The notes beneath the pieces are model-generated. The model did no database searches, had not been told where the DNA came from, and saw only the letters and a list, made by a program, of their open reading frames with translations. This document shows positions 21,089-33,870 of a stretch of 64,000 nucleotides of DNA, in pieces (position 1 is the stretch's first letter; each line of letters opens with the position of its first letter). This DNA is from Odontocerum albicorne (taxonomy: Eukaryota; Arthropoda; Insecta; Trichoptera; Odontoceridae). Position numbers and translations under genes: made by a program. Location of the stretch: the NCBI GenBank assembly GCA_949825065.1, contig OX463845.1, positions 25,982,738-26,046,737 on the forward strand, written 5' to 3'.

Positions 21089-22377
21089 TCTTTCAAGAAT
21101 TAATATTAGATATTTTGTATAAAAATTATATTGCCTTTTTTTGTAAACGTAGTGGGAAAACTTAAATATATGTATTTTAGAAAAATAATAACGAGATAGT
21201 TGAAGAAATGTCATTTAAGGAAATTAAAAATAATGTATAATAATACGTTATCAATCATGATTGTCAGCCATTCTGTAGATGTAAGACATATTTGGCTATA
21301 TCGGTTTATTGTGTGTAAACTGTACACTTCAGAACTAACTAACACAGTTTTTTATAGATCAAACCATAAGTTCCAATAGTGAGGAGATAACATTTCCAAG
21401 AGGATTGGGAGGCTTATTCTGCTGTTACCTTTTGTGAGGCATAATGTAAGGAGTTATTTTTGTATTGTTTTTAATTACGCTACAAAAAATCACGATAAGC
21501 AGCATGTATGCTAGACCACTGTCACCAATATATTTATATAAATAAAATAACATGATTGCCATGGATATTTGTTCTCACTGCTTACTCTAAAAAAAATATG
21601 GCTAGATAATACTTAAACATTATTTACTTAGACAAAATTATTATAAACCACCAATATTAATACAACAATGGGCGGCAATTTGCCGTAACCCGATCCAGTA
21701 CATTATTAATAACTTAAATTAAATTTTGAGATTTGATCTTAGACAATACTTAGAACCAGAAGATAGGCTTGCCTTAATATTTACAAAACTCTATTCTATG
21801 TTAAAGTGTCAACTTACAAAATTGATTTGACAATACAATTTATAAGAATAGTTTTATTGCGTGCGTCTTTTTAGGGAAAAAATTAAGAATGTTCACTATT
21901 AAGTTGAAAAATGTAAAATCACATTGTAATTTATTCTTTATTAGGAAAATAAAATAAAAGTAGTCTTAAAGTGATACAGTAAGGTTTGTATTGACAGTAC
22001 ATGCAGCTTTTAACACTTTTTGATGACGTATAATCAAAACCTTCCGGGCTAAAGCCTGGGAACAAATTTTTGTTGTTTGTTCAAAAATGTTTCAAGTCAT
22101 TCGGGAAACACATTCACTCTTAGATTTAGTACGAGTAAGTTGAAAAATATCTTAACTTTGTTAGTAAAAGAAAAATTAAACTACATTCTTTATTGTGTTC
22201 TTCATTCATAATCTATAATATTGGTAGTATTATTCTGTAGACATTATTGCGTTTCATTTCTAAATAAAAAGTATGATATTTGGTGCAGTAATGTTAGTTA
22301 TTCATATCCTAGACTATCAAAATCAAATCAACATATGGAGATCTGTTTCGATTCAAATTATTGCTAAATTTTTACGT
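21089..22377. other. No supported feature
   Basis: A+T-rich; no repeat family or credible ORF. Confidence 0.45.
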
Positions 22378-22542
22378 AAGAGGCATCATAGTTTCTAAGA
22401 TGCATGTGTTTCAATCACGGGGTTACAGGTTCGTTTTAATTTAAGGCCTCTTTAACACTTTTCTGGTTTATTGCAAGAGATTGCCACATGGAAATAAGCT
22501 CAACAGTTTGTACTATATATAACGAAAATAAAATAATACAAT
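22378..22542 (+). mobile_element. SINE-A copy
   Basis: Sense strand. Head ggttacaggttcgtttt retains half of a B box. The body cctctttaacacttttctgg and gagattgccacatgg match the family closely, and it ends in tatataacgaaaataaaat. Confidence 0.68.
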
Positions 22543-23207
22543 ACCGAACCATCTTATCCAATTTATCGTATACAAGAAGGATTTAACACTAATCTTACAT
22601 TTTTGAGATATTTGTCTGATATGAAAAAAAAGACGAAATACACATTTAATACAAATAATTTTAACAAACGTGGGATTGTGATTAGCCTATTATGTATTTC
22701 AATTAAAACAATTATATGGGGTATTGGATCCCTTTTGCATATATATTTCAAATAGTCTGCTGCTAAATAAGCTTCTAAGAGCAACGATAAAGAATAAATA
22801 TCTGAAAAACGGCTTAGAGGACTCAGTGAGAATTAACTTTGTTAAAAACTATGTTAGGATTCGGAGGTAAAATATGTTACTGTGGATCACTGTAGATAGA
22901 CGAAGACGACTCGGCCATTCTTTCAAACTCTACCCTCTAGGTAAGGGAAAATGTTTGCCCCCTTTTAATTATAATACAAAATACGAGTACATACATTTAT
23001 GTTGCAGTAGGTGCGATTTTTTTTAAAATTGCCTCGTGAGTTTTCTTAGTTATGTGATTAATCGTCCCTTCCCATAATTATATCGTTATAATCTTGATTT
23101 TAATAATAGTTAAACACTACAGGAAAAAATATCTGGGCCAAAGATTTGGCGAAAAGTAAACTATGAATTAATTTATAGCTTTCCGATGTAAAACGTACTT
23201 CTGACAT
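22543..23207. other. No supported feature
   Basis: Only chance frames; includes a balanced patch at about 22880-22960. Confidence 0.42.
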
Positions 23208-23577
23208 CATTCCACCTGAATTTATGGTACGCCTTAATCTATCTAAACTGATGATTTAGACATATTGAAGAGTGTGGTTGGGAAGCAAAATTATCTTAGG
23301 TACCATTAGTCTAACCTTCGGGTCTGGAACCACTGGATTAGGCACATATTTCGTTAAGTGTATATAACAAACGTTTTGCCTTAACTATTTCGTGCGATTG
23401 CACGAAATAGTTAAGGCAAAACGTTTGTTATATAGTACCGTGAGTAATGTTACCAGACATCCCTTATCAGAGGCTTTCTCTTTTTTATTTTTATTTTTTC
23501 GGGTACCACCGGTACTCGAACCAAAAATCTCCGAGTGAGATTCAATCATCTTACCAACTAGGTAACGGAGGTCTTAG
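23208..23577 (-). mobile_element. SINE-B copy interrupted by the palindrome
   Basis: Tail 23208-23360 (gaagagtgtggttgggaagc, aaccttcgggtctggaacca) and head 23495-23577, whose minus strand reads acctccgttacctagttggt and gttcgagtaccggtggtacc (B-box region). The perfect palindrome replaces part of the middle. Confidence 0.62.
23361..23434. repeat. Perfect palindrome, 35-bp arms, 4-nt spacer
   Basis: Arm 23361-23395 (starts tatataacaaacgttttgcc) and arm 23400-23434 are exact reverse complements around gatt. It lies inside a SINE-B, between its tail (23208-23360) and its tRNA-like head (about 23495-23577). Confidence 0.9.
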
Positions 23578-23756
23578 GAGGTTTTCTGATTATAATCCAA
23601 TTTCAACGATAGGTTTAATTTTTATATAACTATTATTACGTCCTTATTGTCTTCAATATCCTGAAGGGTTCTCAGAAAATCCTAGAAAGAACATTTATTT
23701 ACTTAATTTTAAATGCATCATCTACGTTTTAGCATATCCGCACAATGATAAGTCAG

Positions 23757-23835
23757 TCTGACTTTTTTATCGGGTACCATTGGTAGTCGAGCCTGAAGGC
23801 TGCGAGTGGAAGTCAAGCGTCTTACCAAATAAATT
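23757..23835 (-). mobile_element. SINE-B head fragment
   Basis: tatcgggtaccattggtagt and gcgtcttaccaaataaat match the SINE-B head complement 270 bp upstream; the body is absent. Confidence 0.52.
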
Positions 23836-25470
23836 TATAAATTCAAAAACAATGCGCACATATGGTGATGTATTATTCCAAAAGATATCTACAGAAGTAA
23901 TTTTTGTATGTACTTACGAAACTGAATTTATCATTGTCAAAAACCAATATATATCTAAGAAATCTTTGGGCTTGATGTATGCCAATGAAATCGAAATATT
24001 CAAATACACTGTTAAAAAAATAACATAAATTATCAAGCGTCACATTCACGAGAATTTCATTCGATATAGGTCAGGTTAAAAACAAAACCTCATCGAAATT
24101 AAATTAGATTTGGGATAGTTAAGGAATTCAACGAATGGCATTTCAATAAAGAACCTCTCGCGACCTCTATAATTCTTGTCGCTTATGTTGCCAGGGCTAT
24201 TCACAAATCTCTGGGGGAAAATTTCCAATAAAAATAAATCGTGCACATGTTAAATTATTGTCGTTTGGTGTCACATAAAAATCGAATAGATAAAATTTGT
24301 GGGCACAAACAAATAGAAACAATAAAATCGGGGTTAAAGGTGAGAAACACCAACCGGTATTTGGATTCTTGTACTGAATCATCCAAGTATTTTATAAATA
24401 GATGTATATACGCAAAAAAGATCCAACCCAACCAAAATACATATTTTTAATTTACGTAAATTAAATATTAGATAAGAATATGTAATTAATGTACACATGT
24501 ACGAGTTAAAATTAAAAAAGTACGAGTAAGTTAAAATTGCATATTATTATTAAATTTAGGCTTTAAAACAACTCTTTTTACATTTTTATTTCTATATTCG
24601 TTATAAATTATCTAAAATATATACATTATGGTTAACTCAAGTCCGATACGATATCTGATCGAGTAAGAGATATTTGACGCATAATTTCTTACTACACCTT
24701 TGCCCTAATTTATATTTATGTTATCATATCGTTCTCTGGTCTGATATATTTATTCAATACATTGCACGTACTCCTAGGACCTATTGTTTAGATCTCGCCT
24801 TGTTTGCTCTTGAGAAACAACTTCTTGTTATATTATTCCTACTCCTGCCTCCTCAATATCACCTCAGTGCGCAAATATTTTATTCCTAGAATAATTTAAT
24901 CATTTTTGCATTATTTGTAAGCATTTGTGGATAAGTTAGAAGTAAGTATCTCAAGTCAAAATTTTCCCTATATTACAGGGATACTTAATCCTCTTTGAAC
25001 TTATTGTTTTATATTTTTTTCACAAAATGATTAACAAGTATCAATATTGTGACCTACCTGCTGTTTCTTTTTTGTGGATAACTTACAGTTGTTACACCTT
25101 ATTAGATATAATATAACAAAATTTAAACAATAAAATGACTATAATTTCAGGTAGTTATCGGTCTTTATCAAAAAAAAAATCCTTAGCATATGCACATGTT
25201 TATTTCAGTAAGTAAATCATAAAATTAATAAGGAAAGGCGGAAAACAAAAAAGTCTTACCATGACATGTTATTTCAAAATATTCAGCATTTTTGAAAAAA
25301 AGTTCAAAAAACCAAGAGATATTTTGTATTTATATCATATAGACTTTTGTATCTGTATCCTTCATATTTAGACAAAAAAAAAAACAATTTCTTAGTGTAT
25401 CTTCATTCAAAACAAATTAGGTGCCCTAACAAAACATTTTTGTTTCTTTATAATTCAAAAAATTATATTT
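23836..25470. other. No supported feature
   Basis: A+T-rich, chance ORFs of 60-82 codons; no repeat recognised. Confidence 0.45.
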
Positions 25471-25705
25471 CATTGTAATTTGTTTAATCAAACACTGTTT
25501 ATTATACTTTTTGTAACGGTATAATCCGACCAGTTTCAAGGTTTTCACCTCATCATTGAGGTTTTCACTTCAGGTTTCAAGGTTTTCACTAGACTTGAGG
25601 TCTTGTTTGTGCTCCCCTAATGATGAGGTGAAAGCCTTGAAACCGGTAGGGTTATACCGTTACAAAAAATGGAATAAACAGTATTTGATAAAACAAATTA
25701 CAATG
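25471..25705. mobile_element. Foldback element with 87-bp inverted arms
   Basis: Arms 25471-25557 and 25619-25705 are reverse complements at 78 of 87 positions by hand count, starting cattgtaatttgttt. The 61-bp spacer repeats the motifs ggttttcac and caggtttcaagg found in the arms. No clear target duplication. No coding capacity; the ORF that spans it is fortuitous. Confidence 0.68.
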
Positions 25706-26769
25706 TCTTTAAACCTCCACAAAGTTAATGACTTAACTAAAAATAATATTTCAATATTATACAATATTAAAAAATCCCTTTTATGTATTGTATTGCTATT
25801 TTATGATAATTTATGTGAAAACCAAATTAACTAATAAAAACATTTGGTGTATGTGTAGAAACTTAGCGTTATGGTGAAAACAAACTACATGTTATGTTAT
25901 TGATGCAAATACACATTTAAAATGATTTTGTTAGGAACTTAATTGTGTTGATGTTATGTATATTCTTAATGACAAACTTCTGCGAAATCTTTTAATTGAC
26001 AACAAACATTACAGGAAAAAATAATATTATACAAATTATTTATCACAAGTTTTTGTGTCCAAGTATACGCCAGATTTTAAAAGCAAACAATTGTACAAGT
26101 ATAGTGAGTTAAAAAAGATTTTTTTAAATTGATTTTCAATATATGATACTTCCTTGACGGTATAAACGATACAAATCGAAAAAAAAACATTATATTTTAT
26201 TTGTTTATCAAAAAGCCGATAGTTGGGATTAAAAGTCATGAGTCTTGTCATAGACGTTTGGAAAAAAAACCGAGTAAAATGATACCTACTGATAAAGAGA
26301 GACAAACGGAATGGTACATAAAACATGTTTAAGCGTTTTTTACATTTGAGAAATGAATGAAAAATGCTAATGGTGTCAAAAAATCACATTAAATCATGAC
26401 ATCACTTTACGAGCGTCAAATAAAAGCCAGCATTCAAATTTATTTTATGGCATTTTAATTTTTACTTTAATATTGAATGGTCAATCTAACATGAAATACC
26501 GATTACGTTTTCTTTGTTCTATGATTTATTTGTGATAAATAGATGAAATGCGAGACTAAACAGTTAATTTTATTTGGTATAAACAAACAATTTAGATTCT
26601 TAGCAACTTTTATTAAAATAATATCAGTTTCCAGTTTGTGTATCCAGTATTTACTATTTAAAACAAATGTATTTTAAATATATATTGTATATTTTTCGAC
26701 AATATTTCATGAATACATATGAAACTCAGAATACAAACTGTTAACTCGATAAAAGCATATTCACTTTCA
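25706..26769. other. No supported feature
   Basis: The 96-codon minus frame at 26036-26326 is Phe/Tyr-rich and unrecognised. Confidence 0.42.
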
Positions 26770-27105
26770 TTCGTACGGTACCCTTCAACATATCCAAACC
26801 GGTAATTAGGACATATCAAAGAGCGTGGTCAAGATACAACATTATCTTCGATCCTATTAATCCAGCTTTCGAGTTTATGTTCGAGAACCATTGGGGTATG
26901 TACGGAACTTGTGTTTTATCATTGTTCATGTTAGCAATACTAGTTAAAACTCGCACACATCAAGCGCGTGTGAGCGTTGTTGGCAGACAATTTTTTTTAT
27001 CAGACTGGGACCCTTTGTTTCGAGAGCCATGAGTAATCGAAATCGAAACCCCAGGGTGGGAGTCAAATATCTAACCAACTAGGCTACTTAGATCGACACA
27101 ACGTC
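26770..27105 (-). mobile_element. SINE-B copy, nearly full length
   Basis: From cggtacccttcaacatatcc to the head complement caaccaactaggctacttag. The middle contains the inverted motif cgcacacatcaagcgcgtgtg. About 330 bp, longer than SINE-A. Confidence 0.66.
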
Positions 27106-30100
27106 ATGAGGTCGCGAATAAAGCATATTCATTTTTTTTTAATTTTAGAGTGTTTACATTTTTCGATTGAGCGAATTGATGTTTTTGCAACAGTGTTAAT
27201 TCTCACAAGTCGTATTAATATTTTTTTAATATCGTGACCTCTATGAATGTTTTTATAGGTCCTCCCAAACTTTCATTATTTTTTGCATTTCGAAGAGTTA
27301 ATAGTAAACCATTTGCTTGGTCAGTCTAGTTGTATTGAACATTTTCTTTTGTTGATCATCTCTGAACGCTTTTCCTTCTCTTTTCTGTCATTTCTCGCAA
27401 GTGAGTAGTTTTATAAAAAAATTATCTTTTTACATTCCATATTTTATCAAATATATTTGAGATTTTTCTAATGCTATAATTCTGTCCAGCTCAGTATAGA
27501 AATTACTATTTGTTATGAATTTAAGAATACAATAATACTTCGGGCATATATTGTAGTATACTATCGTAATTTTATTAATTGTCAAAGTAACGAGGAAAAC
27601 AAAGCAATTATGTACCGAATCAATTTTTTTCCCAAAAACTTTTGTTTTTTAAACTACCATTCTCTAATTATTATTGTATATAAAATATTACATACAGTTA
27701 AATAAAAAAGTAATAATTTATTTACAAGTACAACAAATTGTTAAGGTGAAATAATAATACGAGTGTCATAATATTTTGCCTAAATATCCAAGTCGTGAAA
27801 AAAAGAAGATATTTAGAAGGTAGAAGGATTTCAAAATATAAATCGATCGCTTTATTATTTGATGAAAGTACTAGACAGGCGAAGAGGGCAAAACATAAAA
27901 TTTTAAGTAGTATTTATTATATATCAAAATTTAAAAGAAATACATGTTTTTAGATTATAAATAAGTCTAATTTTTTTTGAAATGTTGTTTACAGACGGAA
28001 ACATAAAATAAATATTACTCTTAATATAATAACGTATGGTAGTATAAATATGTTAGAATGAAAATTATATCAATTATTTGAAATTGTTGCGTGAAATAAT
28101 ATACATTTATTATTTGAAATGAAACGTGTAAAAACAATTTGCCAATTTTTACAACATTATGGCCTCACTTTTAAAGAAAAAATATTTTTTGAAAGGAATT
28201 GTAGATTTGAAGGTAGAGAGATGATTTCTTCTTGCCTTATTCGTAAAGTCAACTTTTTTCAAGAATTTGATCTAGATTTATTACACTGGTCCATAGTAGC
28301 TGGATATTGAAATTCTTTTGAGCTTTGATGAGATAACGGGTATTAGAAAACGGAGCATTGTTAAAATGAGAGTTTATTTTTCAAACTAATCTTTAAAATA
28401 AATATTGTTCAAGAAACTACTATAACTCATTTAATTACAATTGAAATTTATTTTGAATAAAAAAAATGTTACGCTAAATGTTTTGTCATGAAAAAAAAAA
28501 CGGTTTCAAAAATTAAATACAAACCAACGACCTTCATCGGCCAGGGTAGTTTTACTAATCAAAAATTATACTAAAGAATAATTGTTTCGTCGTCTTTTCG
28601 ATGATAGCTTTTGGCATTGTTTTTTAAAATGATTTCTTCGAAAATAAAGGCGTGTGCTAGAAAAATTTATGTTTCATAAACATTTATTATTACTGGAGTT
28701 AAGTAAATTGTGTTTGAAATTTAACTAAAATACTTATGCAAATCTGTTCCAGAAGACCAGGTGTAAAACATTAAGAGCAATAAAGAAAAGGGTTGAAATA
28801 ATAAGATCAAACCATCCCACGTGCAGCGGTAAGGATTGCCGCATGTAAATTGAACAAGTGGATTCCATGTTCTTGTTTGTTTGTGGACAATTTTCTTTAC
28901 TATTATGTTTAGCGGGGGCAATTTGTATCGTATGGTTAGACTTTACAAAGATGGGCAAAGGTAAATAAATGTCTTCTGTTTTATTTAAATAATTCAACCG
29001 TAATAGCTTATTTGTTACAATGAAATATTATTCCAATAGCTTAGAATAAATTGGAAAAATATATTGCGTCAATTAAGCTACAAAGTTTATGTGTAGATTT
29101 TTCTTTTGGAATAATGTCATCGTTGGTATGTTCATATATAGGTATATATATAAACTTTTTTACCATAAATAAAATGAAAACTGTACGTCTGTGTGTTTAT
29201 TACTGTAAAAGGAATAAATTCAGCAATTTTGGTTCCATCCAAAATGAAGTAATTTTTATGTATGTTAGTATATAATACACATTATTTATTATAAGAATTT
29301 CTAAACACTAATTAAATAAGAGAGAGATTTTTTTGTTAATTGACCTGATTGTCTTAAAAAATCAACTAAAAACATAATAATTATGAAATGTTAAAAGAAA
29401 AACGCTAGCAAAAAAACCACCTGGTGGTGTTTTTTTCCTTTTATACTGAAAAAGAGTTTTTATAGTTTTTTTTTGCTAACATAACTTAAGCATTTTTTCT
29501 TGATATTTTTCTTTTAAAAGGAAAGAAATATTTTGGAGTATCATGAATCACATAAGACACACTAGAAAGTATAAAAAAAAGTTAACTTTGCCTGTGTTTT
29601 TTTTAACTTCACATGCCCTGTTTATTTCAGATATTATAGACACCTGTTAACATTCTATTAAGAATGACACTTTCAAACTATTATTATCTGTTTTTTACTC
29701 TACAATAATTTACGAGTGATAAGATTCGAAATTGCTTTTGCATATTTTGAAAAGCGTTATAAGGATAGGATGACCTCATACACTATTGAAATAAATTAAA
29801 AATGAATATTTTATGTATTGAATATATTTTTAATCGTAAAGTTACAAATATTTTAAATAGGATTCGAATAAGGATATAACAAAAAAATCTTTCTTCCAGA
29901 GCAAAATAAAGTTACATTCCACTGTGACTTTATTTTACTCTGGAAGGAAGGCGTAATGATTTTCAGAGGGTTCTCAATAAAATAATACAAATAGTCAACT
30001 ATTTATAATTTGTTAAAGACTATCAGCACGATTTGAATAAAGGTTAATTCAAGTCCTTTATTCTCTTTTATATGTAAATAAATTAAACGTAAACAAATCA

Positions 30101-30924
30101 AGTAATCGAGATTTTGCATCGCGTACAAATAAAATTTAAAGCTACACATTTAGCTTTGGTGTTTGTTTATTGAAGACGATAAATATTTCAGTCAATAAAA
30201 GGTGTTTTTGTTTCCATATAAATAAGCCATGAAACTTTATATTGGTGGTAGCAAAAGACATGTCACTTCACACTGGAAAAACCTTAAAATTATTGAGCTC
30301 TATCTATTCGAATGATGTATTACAAAAATTTCAAGAAAAATAGAAAGAGGAATTCATAAATCTTGTGTTAAAGTGTTATATATCACTTAAAATTGTTTTA
30401 TTGAGATGTTATTCATCACTATTCACGATTTATCGCTTCTCTTTGTTGATGAATGCTACAGAAAAATAATGTATTTAAATATCCCAAAAAAAAAACGATT
30501 TTTTAATTCAATCTCGTATTATTTAAGAATATTCCGTTTTTTATGGATAGGAAATGAAAGTAGTAATATAATATGCAAATGGTATTCTAATTTTATACAC
30601 TTTAATTTAACTTGTTTTCCGCATACAATGTGACTAAAATATTGTAAAATTTAATCAATTTGGCCAATTCTAATGTTTATTATGCTTAATAAAACTGGTT
30701 AAGTTAGTGTTTAAGAGCGTACCTATTTTACTTAAACTGTTTAAAAGCTTAAACGACCTTACAATAAAGATGAACATATTTTTTTTATTGTGCGTGATTC
30801 AATGGAGAAGGGCTTGAAATCAAGTTCAACCTCTTGATGTTATAATTTAAAGGTTTTAATTTAGTCTTGTTATGAGCTCCAAATATTTGAATGGTTTTTA
30901 CATAATTTTCATAGTGTTATAATA
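27106..30924. other. Long stretch with no gene
   Basis: Apart from the hairpin at 29893-29946, I see only A+T-rich sequence. A weak inverted pair aaaaaaaccacc / ggtggtgttttttt lies at about 29412-29438. Confidence 0.45.
29893..29946. repeat. Near-perfect 23-bp inverted repeat (hairpin)
   Basis: cttccagagcaaaataaagt plus tac (29893-29915) pairs with 29924-29946 across an 8-nt loop with two mismatches. It could be a tiny MITE or a transcribed hairpin; nothing else identifies it. Confidence 0.55.
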
Positions 30925-31065
30925 AAGCTACATACACATAAATACCATAACGCCATCTTCCTATCGGGATAGGCAGAGAGGACAGAGTGACATGCATTCC
31001 TATCTCGACACACATCCTTCGCCTCTTCCACATTCATACAACATATATATTAATTATTATAATCG
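30925..31065 (-). mobile_element. LINE-A relic 4: 3' end only
   Basis: The minus strand encodes HSVLSAYPDRKM (about 30955-30990) and ends in the family's catacacataaatacca 3' terminus. Roughly 140 bp remain, an extreme 5' truncation. Confidence 0.65.
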
Positions 31066-32394
31066 TTGTTATACTTTGTGGGTGTTTGCATTTAATTTAA
31101 ATATTATAGATCGGATATTAAAAAATATATTGGTGATCAAACCAATGTTAAGAATTCACATAAATAAGTACATATTAAAATAAATCAAGTGTGTATTCAA
31201 ATATATACATTAAAGTTCAAAGTATTTACTAGAGCTTTGTAAATATGTAAAAGTAAAAAAAAACTTATTAAGAACAAATTTTATTATAAAAAGGTCATGA
31301 CTTATCTAAGTGATTCTCTTGATCGAGACAAACTCCCATCAGATCGAGGCATGACCCGCAGCCCCTGTGCCTTGATAATTTACGTAAATATATTTTATAC
31401 ATATAATTTGATATTGAAGTAATGTAAAGTATTTGTAACTGTGTGATTTTTTTTAACGGCAGGTGAAATAAAATATGTAATAAATGGTTAGAGTAGGCAA
31501 ATTTTAGTTTTTCATTAAAAAAAGTAGTCAACTCGTATAAGCCATAATGAATGTAGACTAAATGTTTAAGAGTAACGAGTACCAGTACAGTATATTTTGA
31601 ATAATTCATTTTATGATATGTTTTAGTTTGTCTTTAACTTTGGTTAGATTTATTTGTTGGGTTATAATAGCAAATACTTAGAAAAACACTCTCTGGGTGA
31701 GAATTGAAAAAGTCGTTTATATTTATTTGTGATATTTTAAAAATTTTATAAATATCATTTTATGTAAGTATTGGATATATGTTTAAATAATACCAGGACC
31801 CATAAAATCTAAACAAGGTGTTCTGTTTCAGTGACGATATGTTGTATATTGCTCTCACCAGAGGCAGTTGTTACTCTGGAGTAATTACATTAAATTCTGC
31901 TCGGATCCATCGCTCCTTTACGCCCACACTGGAGTCAGGAATCTTGTGATCCTTTCTTTTTATGCACACCCCATATCAGGTCTGTTGAACTCGAAATAAA
32001 TTTTGCATCATGTGTTTTTTTTAAGTGTCCGTCTTAGGGCATATCGGATTTATTTTTCAACACATATGTTCTTACAGGTAGTCATTAATTTTTAACATTT
32101 TTTGTGGTTATTACTACAATGAAATAACAATAATAAGTTAAAATAGCACAAAAGTTGGTAATAATAGGAAACTAAACAGGAAATCTTAATAAATCTTATT
32201 ATTGGTTACATATTTTGATTGCTAAAGAGAGGTAGAGACCTTATAAAATTGCATCAGGAATTTATCTTGACCAGCCCGTTTGATTTATCATTGTTATTAT
32301 GTTTTAACAATTTAGACATCACCCTAAATATTAGTTAATTCCTAAATTCATACGATATCTTCCAACATATTTTATAAAGTAGTTGTCAGCCTCA
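31066..32394. other. No supported feature
   Basis: A 104-codon minus frame (31295-31609) is unrecognised. 31830-32040 is more balanced in composition but carries no repeat I can match. Confidence 0.42.
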
Positions 32395-33144
32395 TTATTT
32401 GGAAGAGCTAATGGAGACAGAACCATCCAACTAGGACATCTTTCAGAAAAAGTCAAGTCCTTCAAATACCTTGGATCCTACAATTACCTTGAAAGAAGAA
32501 ACGATACAAACATATTCAACTAATCTAAAACACCTTGCTTAAGTGGAGACAAGTCATCGAAGTTGCTTATGATAAAAGAATATCACTGAATATAAAGAGC
32601 TAAGTATATAAAAAGATCATAACATCGGCGATACTGCACAGTAGAGCATATGAGTAGAAGTACTATGCTGCAGATCTGAGGATGTTGAGGTGGATGGTGG
32701 GTGTAACTCACAGAGATAAAGTACGAAATGTATATATTAGAGGAAGTCTCTAAGTGGCACCCATAACCTAAAAAAACAGAGAAACCAGATTGCGACGGTT
32801 TGAAGAAGACTCGAAGAGTATGGAGGTTGACGGGAAAAAATAAATAAATAAATACAGGTTTATTGATACCAACGTAGTATATACATAATACATTTAGATA
32901 TATTTCAAGAACACATAAATTGCAGAGAATACATTAAAAAACGGAAGCTATCAAAAGGTCTGGGTTCATCTAATAACATCCCCCGGCCAAGAAAATGTAA
33001 CGGTCGTTTAAAAAAATGGATGGGTGGTGTGAAGGAGAACATCCGAGCAATGATAGGGGCGAGGGATCTTGCCCACAAAGGCAACTTTGGAGAGAAAGGA
33101 CTCGAAAAACTGAATCCACGTAGTGAAGTGAAGGAGGAAAAATA
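32395..33144 (+). mobile_element. LINE-B relic: RTE-like RT C-terminus with a nested insertion
   Basis: VKSFKYLGS (32452-32478) is the conserved motif that follows the palm in RTE-type RTs. After several stops, the last frame reads PRPRKCNGRLKKWMGG, VKENIRAM, GARDLAHKGNFGEKG and ends at TAA 33142-33144, matching the usual RPKKRWxDxVKEDM...R..W end. A foreign 3' tail (32838-32940) splits the coding remnant. Its terminal residues differ from LINE-A, so it is a separate family. Confidence 0.68.
32838..32940. mobile_element. Retroelement tail nested in LINE-B
   Basis: Begins with (aaat)n and continues with acaggtttattgatacc; it interrupts the LINE-B frame between a MEVDGK-like segment and RPRKCNGR. 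The simple-repeat tract suggests the 3' end of another LINE or SINE in minus orientation. Its family is not recognised. Confidence 0.45.
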
Positions 33145-33589
33145 AAAAAATATATGTTAATATATATTTCACTATTTCTTGTTAAGATGGCACTCTTTAA
33201 AGATATTTCGCCACAAAATAAACTTAAAATAAAAATACCTAATTGTACGTCATCAAATAATGTGTATTCGTTTTTTTAATGCTGAGAAAGTTATTTTGAA
33301 ATTGTGTAAGTGTTAAACCCCTGCATCTAAGTTGTATGTAGTATCCATTCTGAATGTCGTGTTGGCACGTGGGAAGTAACGCATGTGGACAAATAATTTG
33401 CAAATTAGAATAAGTTCATGTGGTTTCCTGTGATTATTTTACATAATATATTTACATATAATATTATTAAATAAGCAAATTGGATGCAGTGCTTTGAAAT
33501 GCAACTCAGTTTTGAATTTAATTACTTTATATTTCAAACACAGAAATGTACAAGAAAATACGAATTAAAACACTGAATTAGGATATTCA
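33145..33589. other. No supported feature
   Basis: A+T-rich spacer between LINE-B and a SINE-B. Confidence 0.45.
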
Positions 33590-33870
33590 TTTATTCGTGT
33601 GGTGCCTTTTAACACGTCCGAACTGGTGGGGAATCAAGGCATCAGTTTTAAAAACCACTGGAGCATGCTTCAAACTTGCAGATCACCATAATGTGTTTTG
33701 ATAATACTACCGCACGTGAAGATACAACACTCACTCACACACGTCTAGAGGACGCGAGTATTATTACCAGATGAAGTTGTTTACCATACTAGGATCATTT
33801 TTTTTCGGAGAACATCGGTAATTGAAATCGAAACGTACTTTTGGAAATCTATTGACTTAACAAATATAAC
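33590..33870 (-). mobile_element. SINE-B copy
   Basis: ggtgccttttaacacgtccg, aaccactggagcatgcttca and the head complement attgaaatcgaaacgtac; the centre acactcactcacacacgtct corresponds to the inverted motif of the 26770 copy. Confidence 0.6.

Noticed and set aside
20862..21165. Repetitive ORFs over 20862-21165 (Pro/Tyr-rich on minus)
   Set aside because: Generated by the 18/23-bp array.
29412..29438. aaaaaaaccacc / ggtggtgttttttt as a terminator-like hairpin
   Set aside because: Imperfect, and such terminators have no meaning in this context.
31295..31609. 104-codon minus ORF
   Set aside because: No motif, low-complexity composition, no supporting context.
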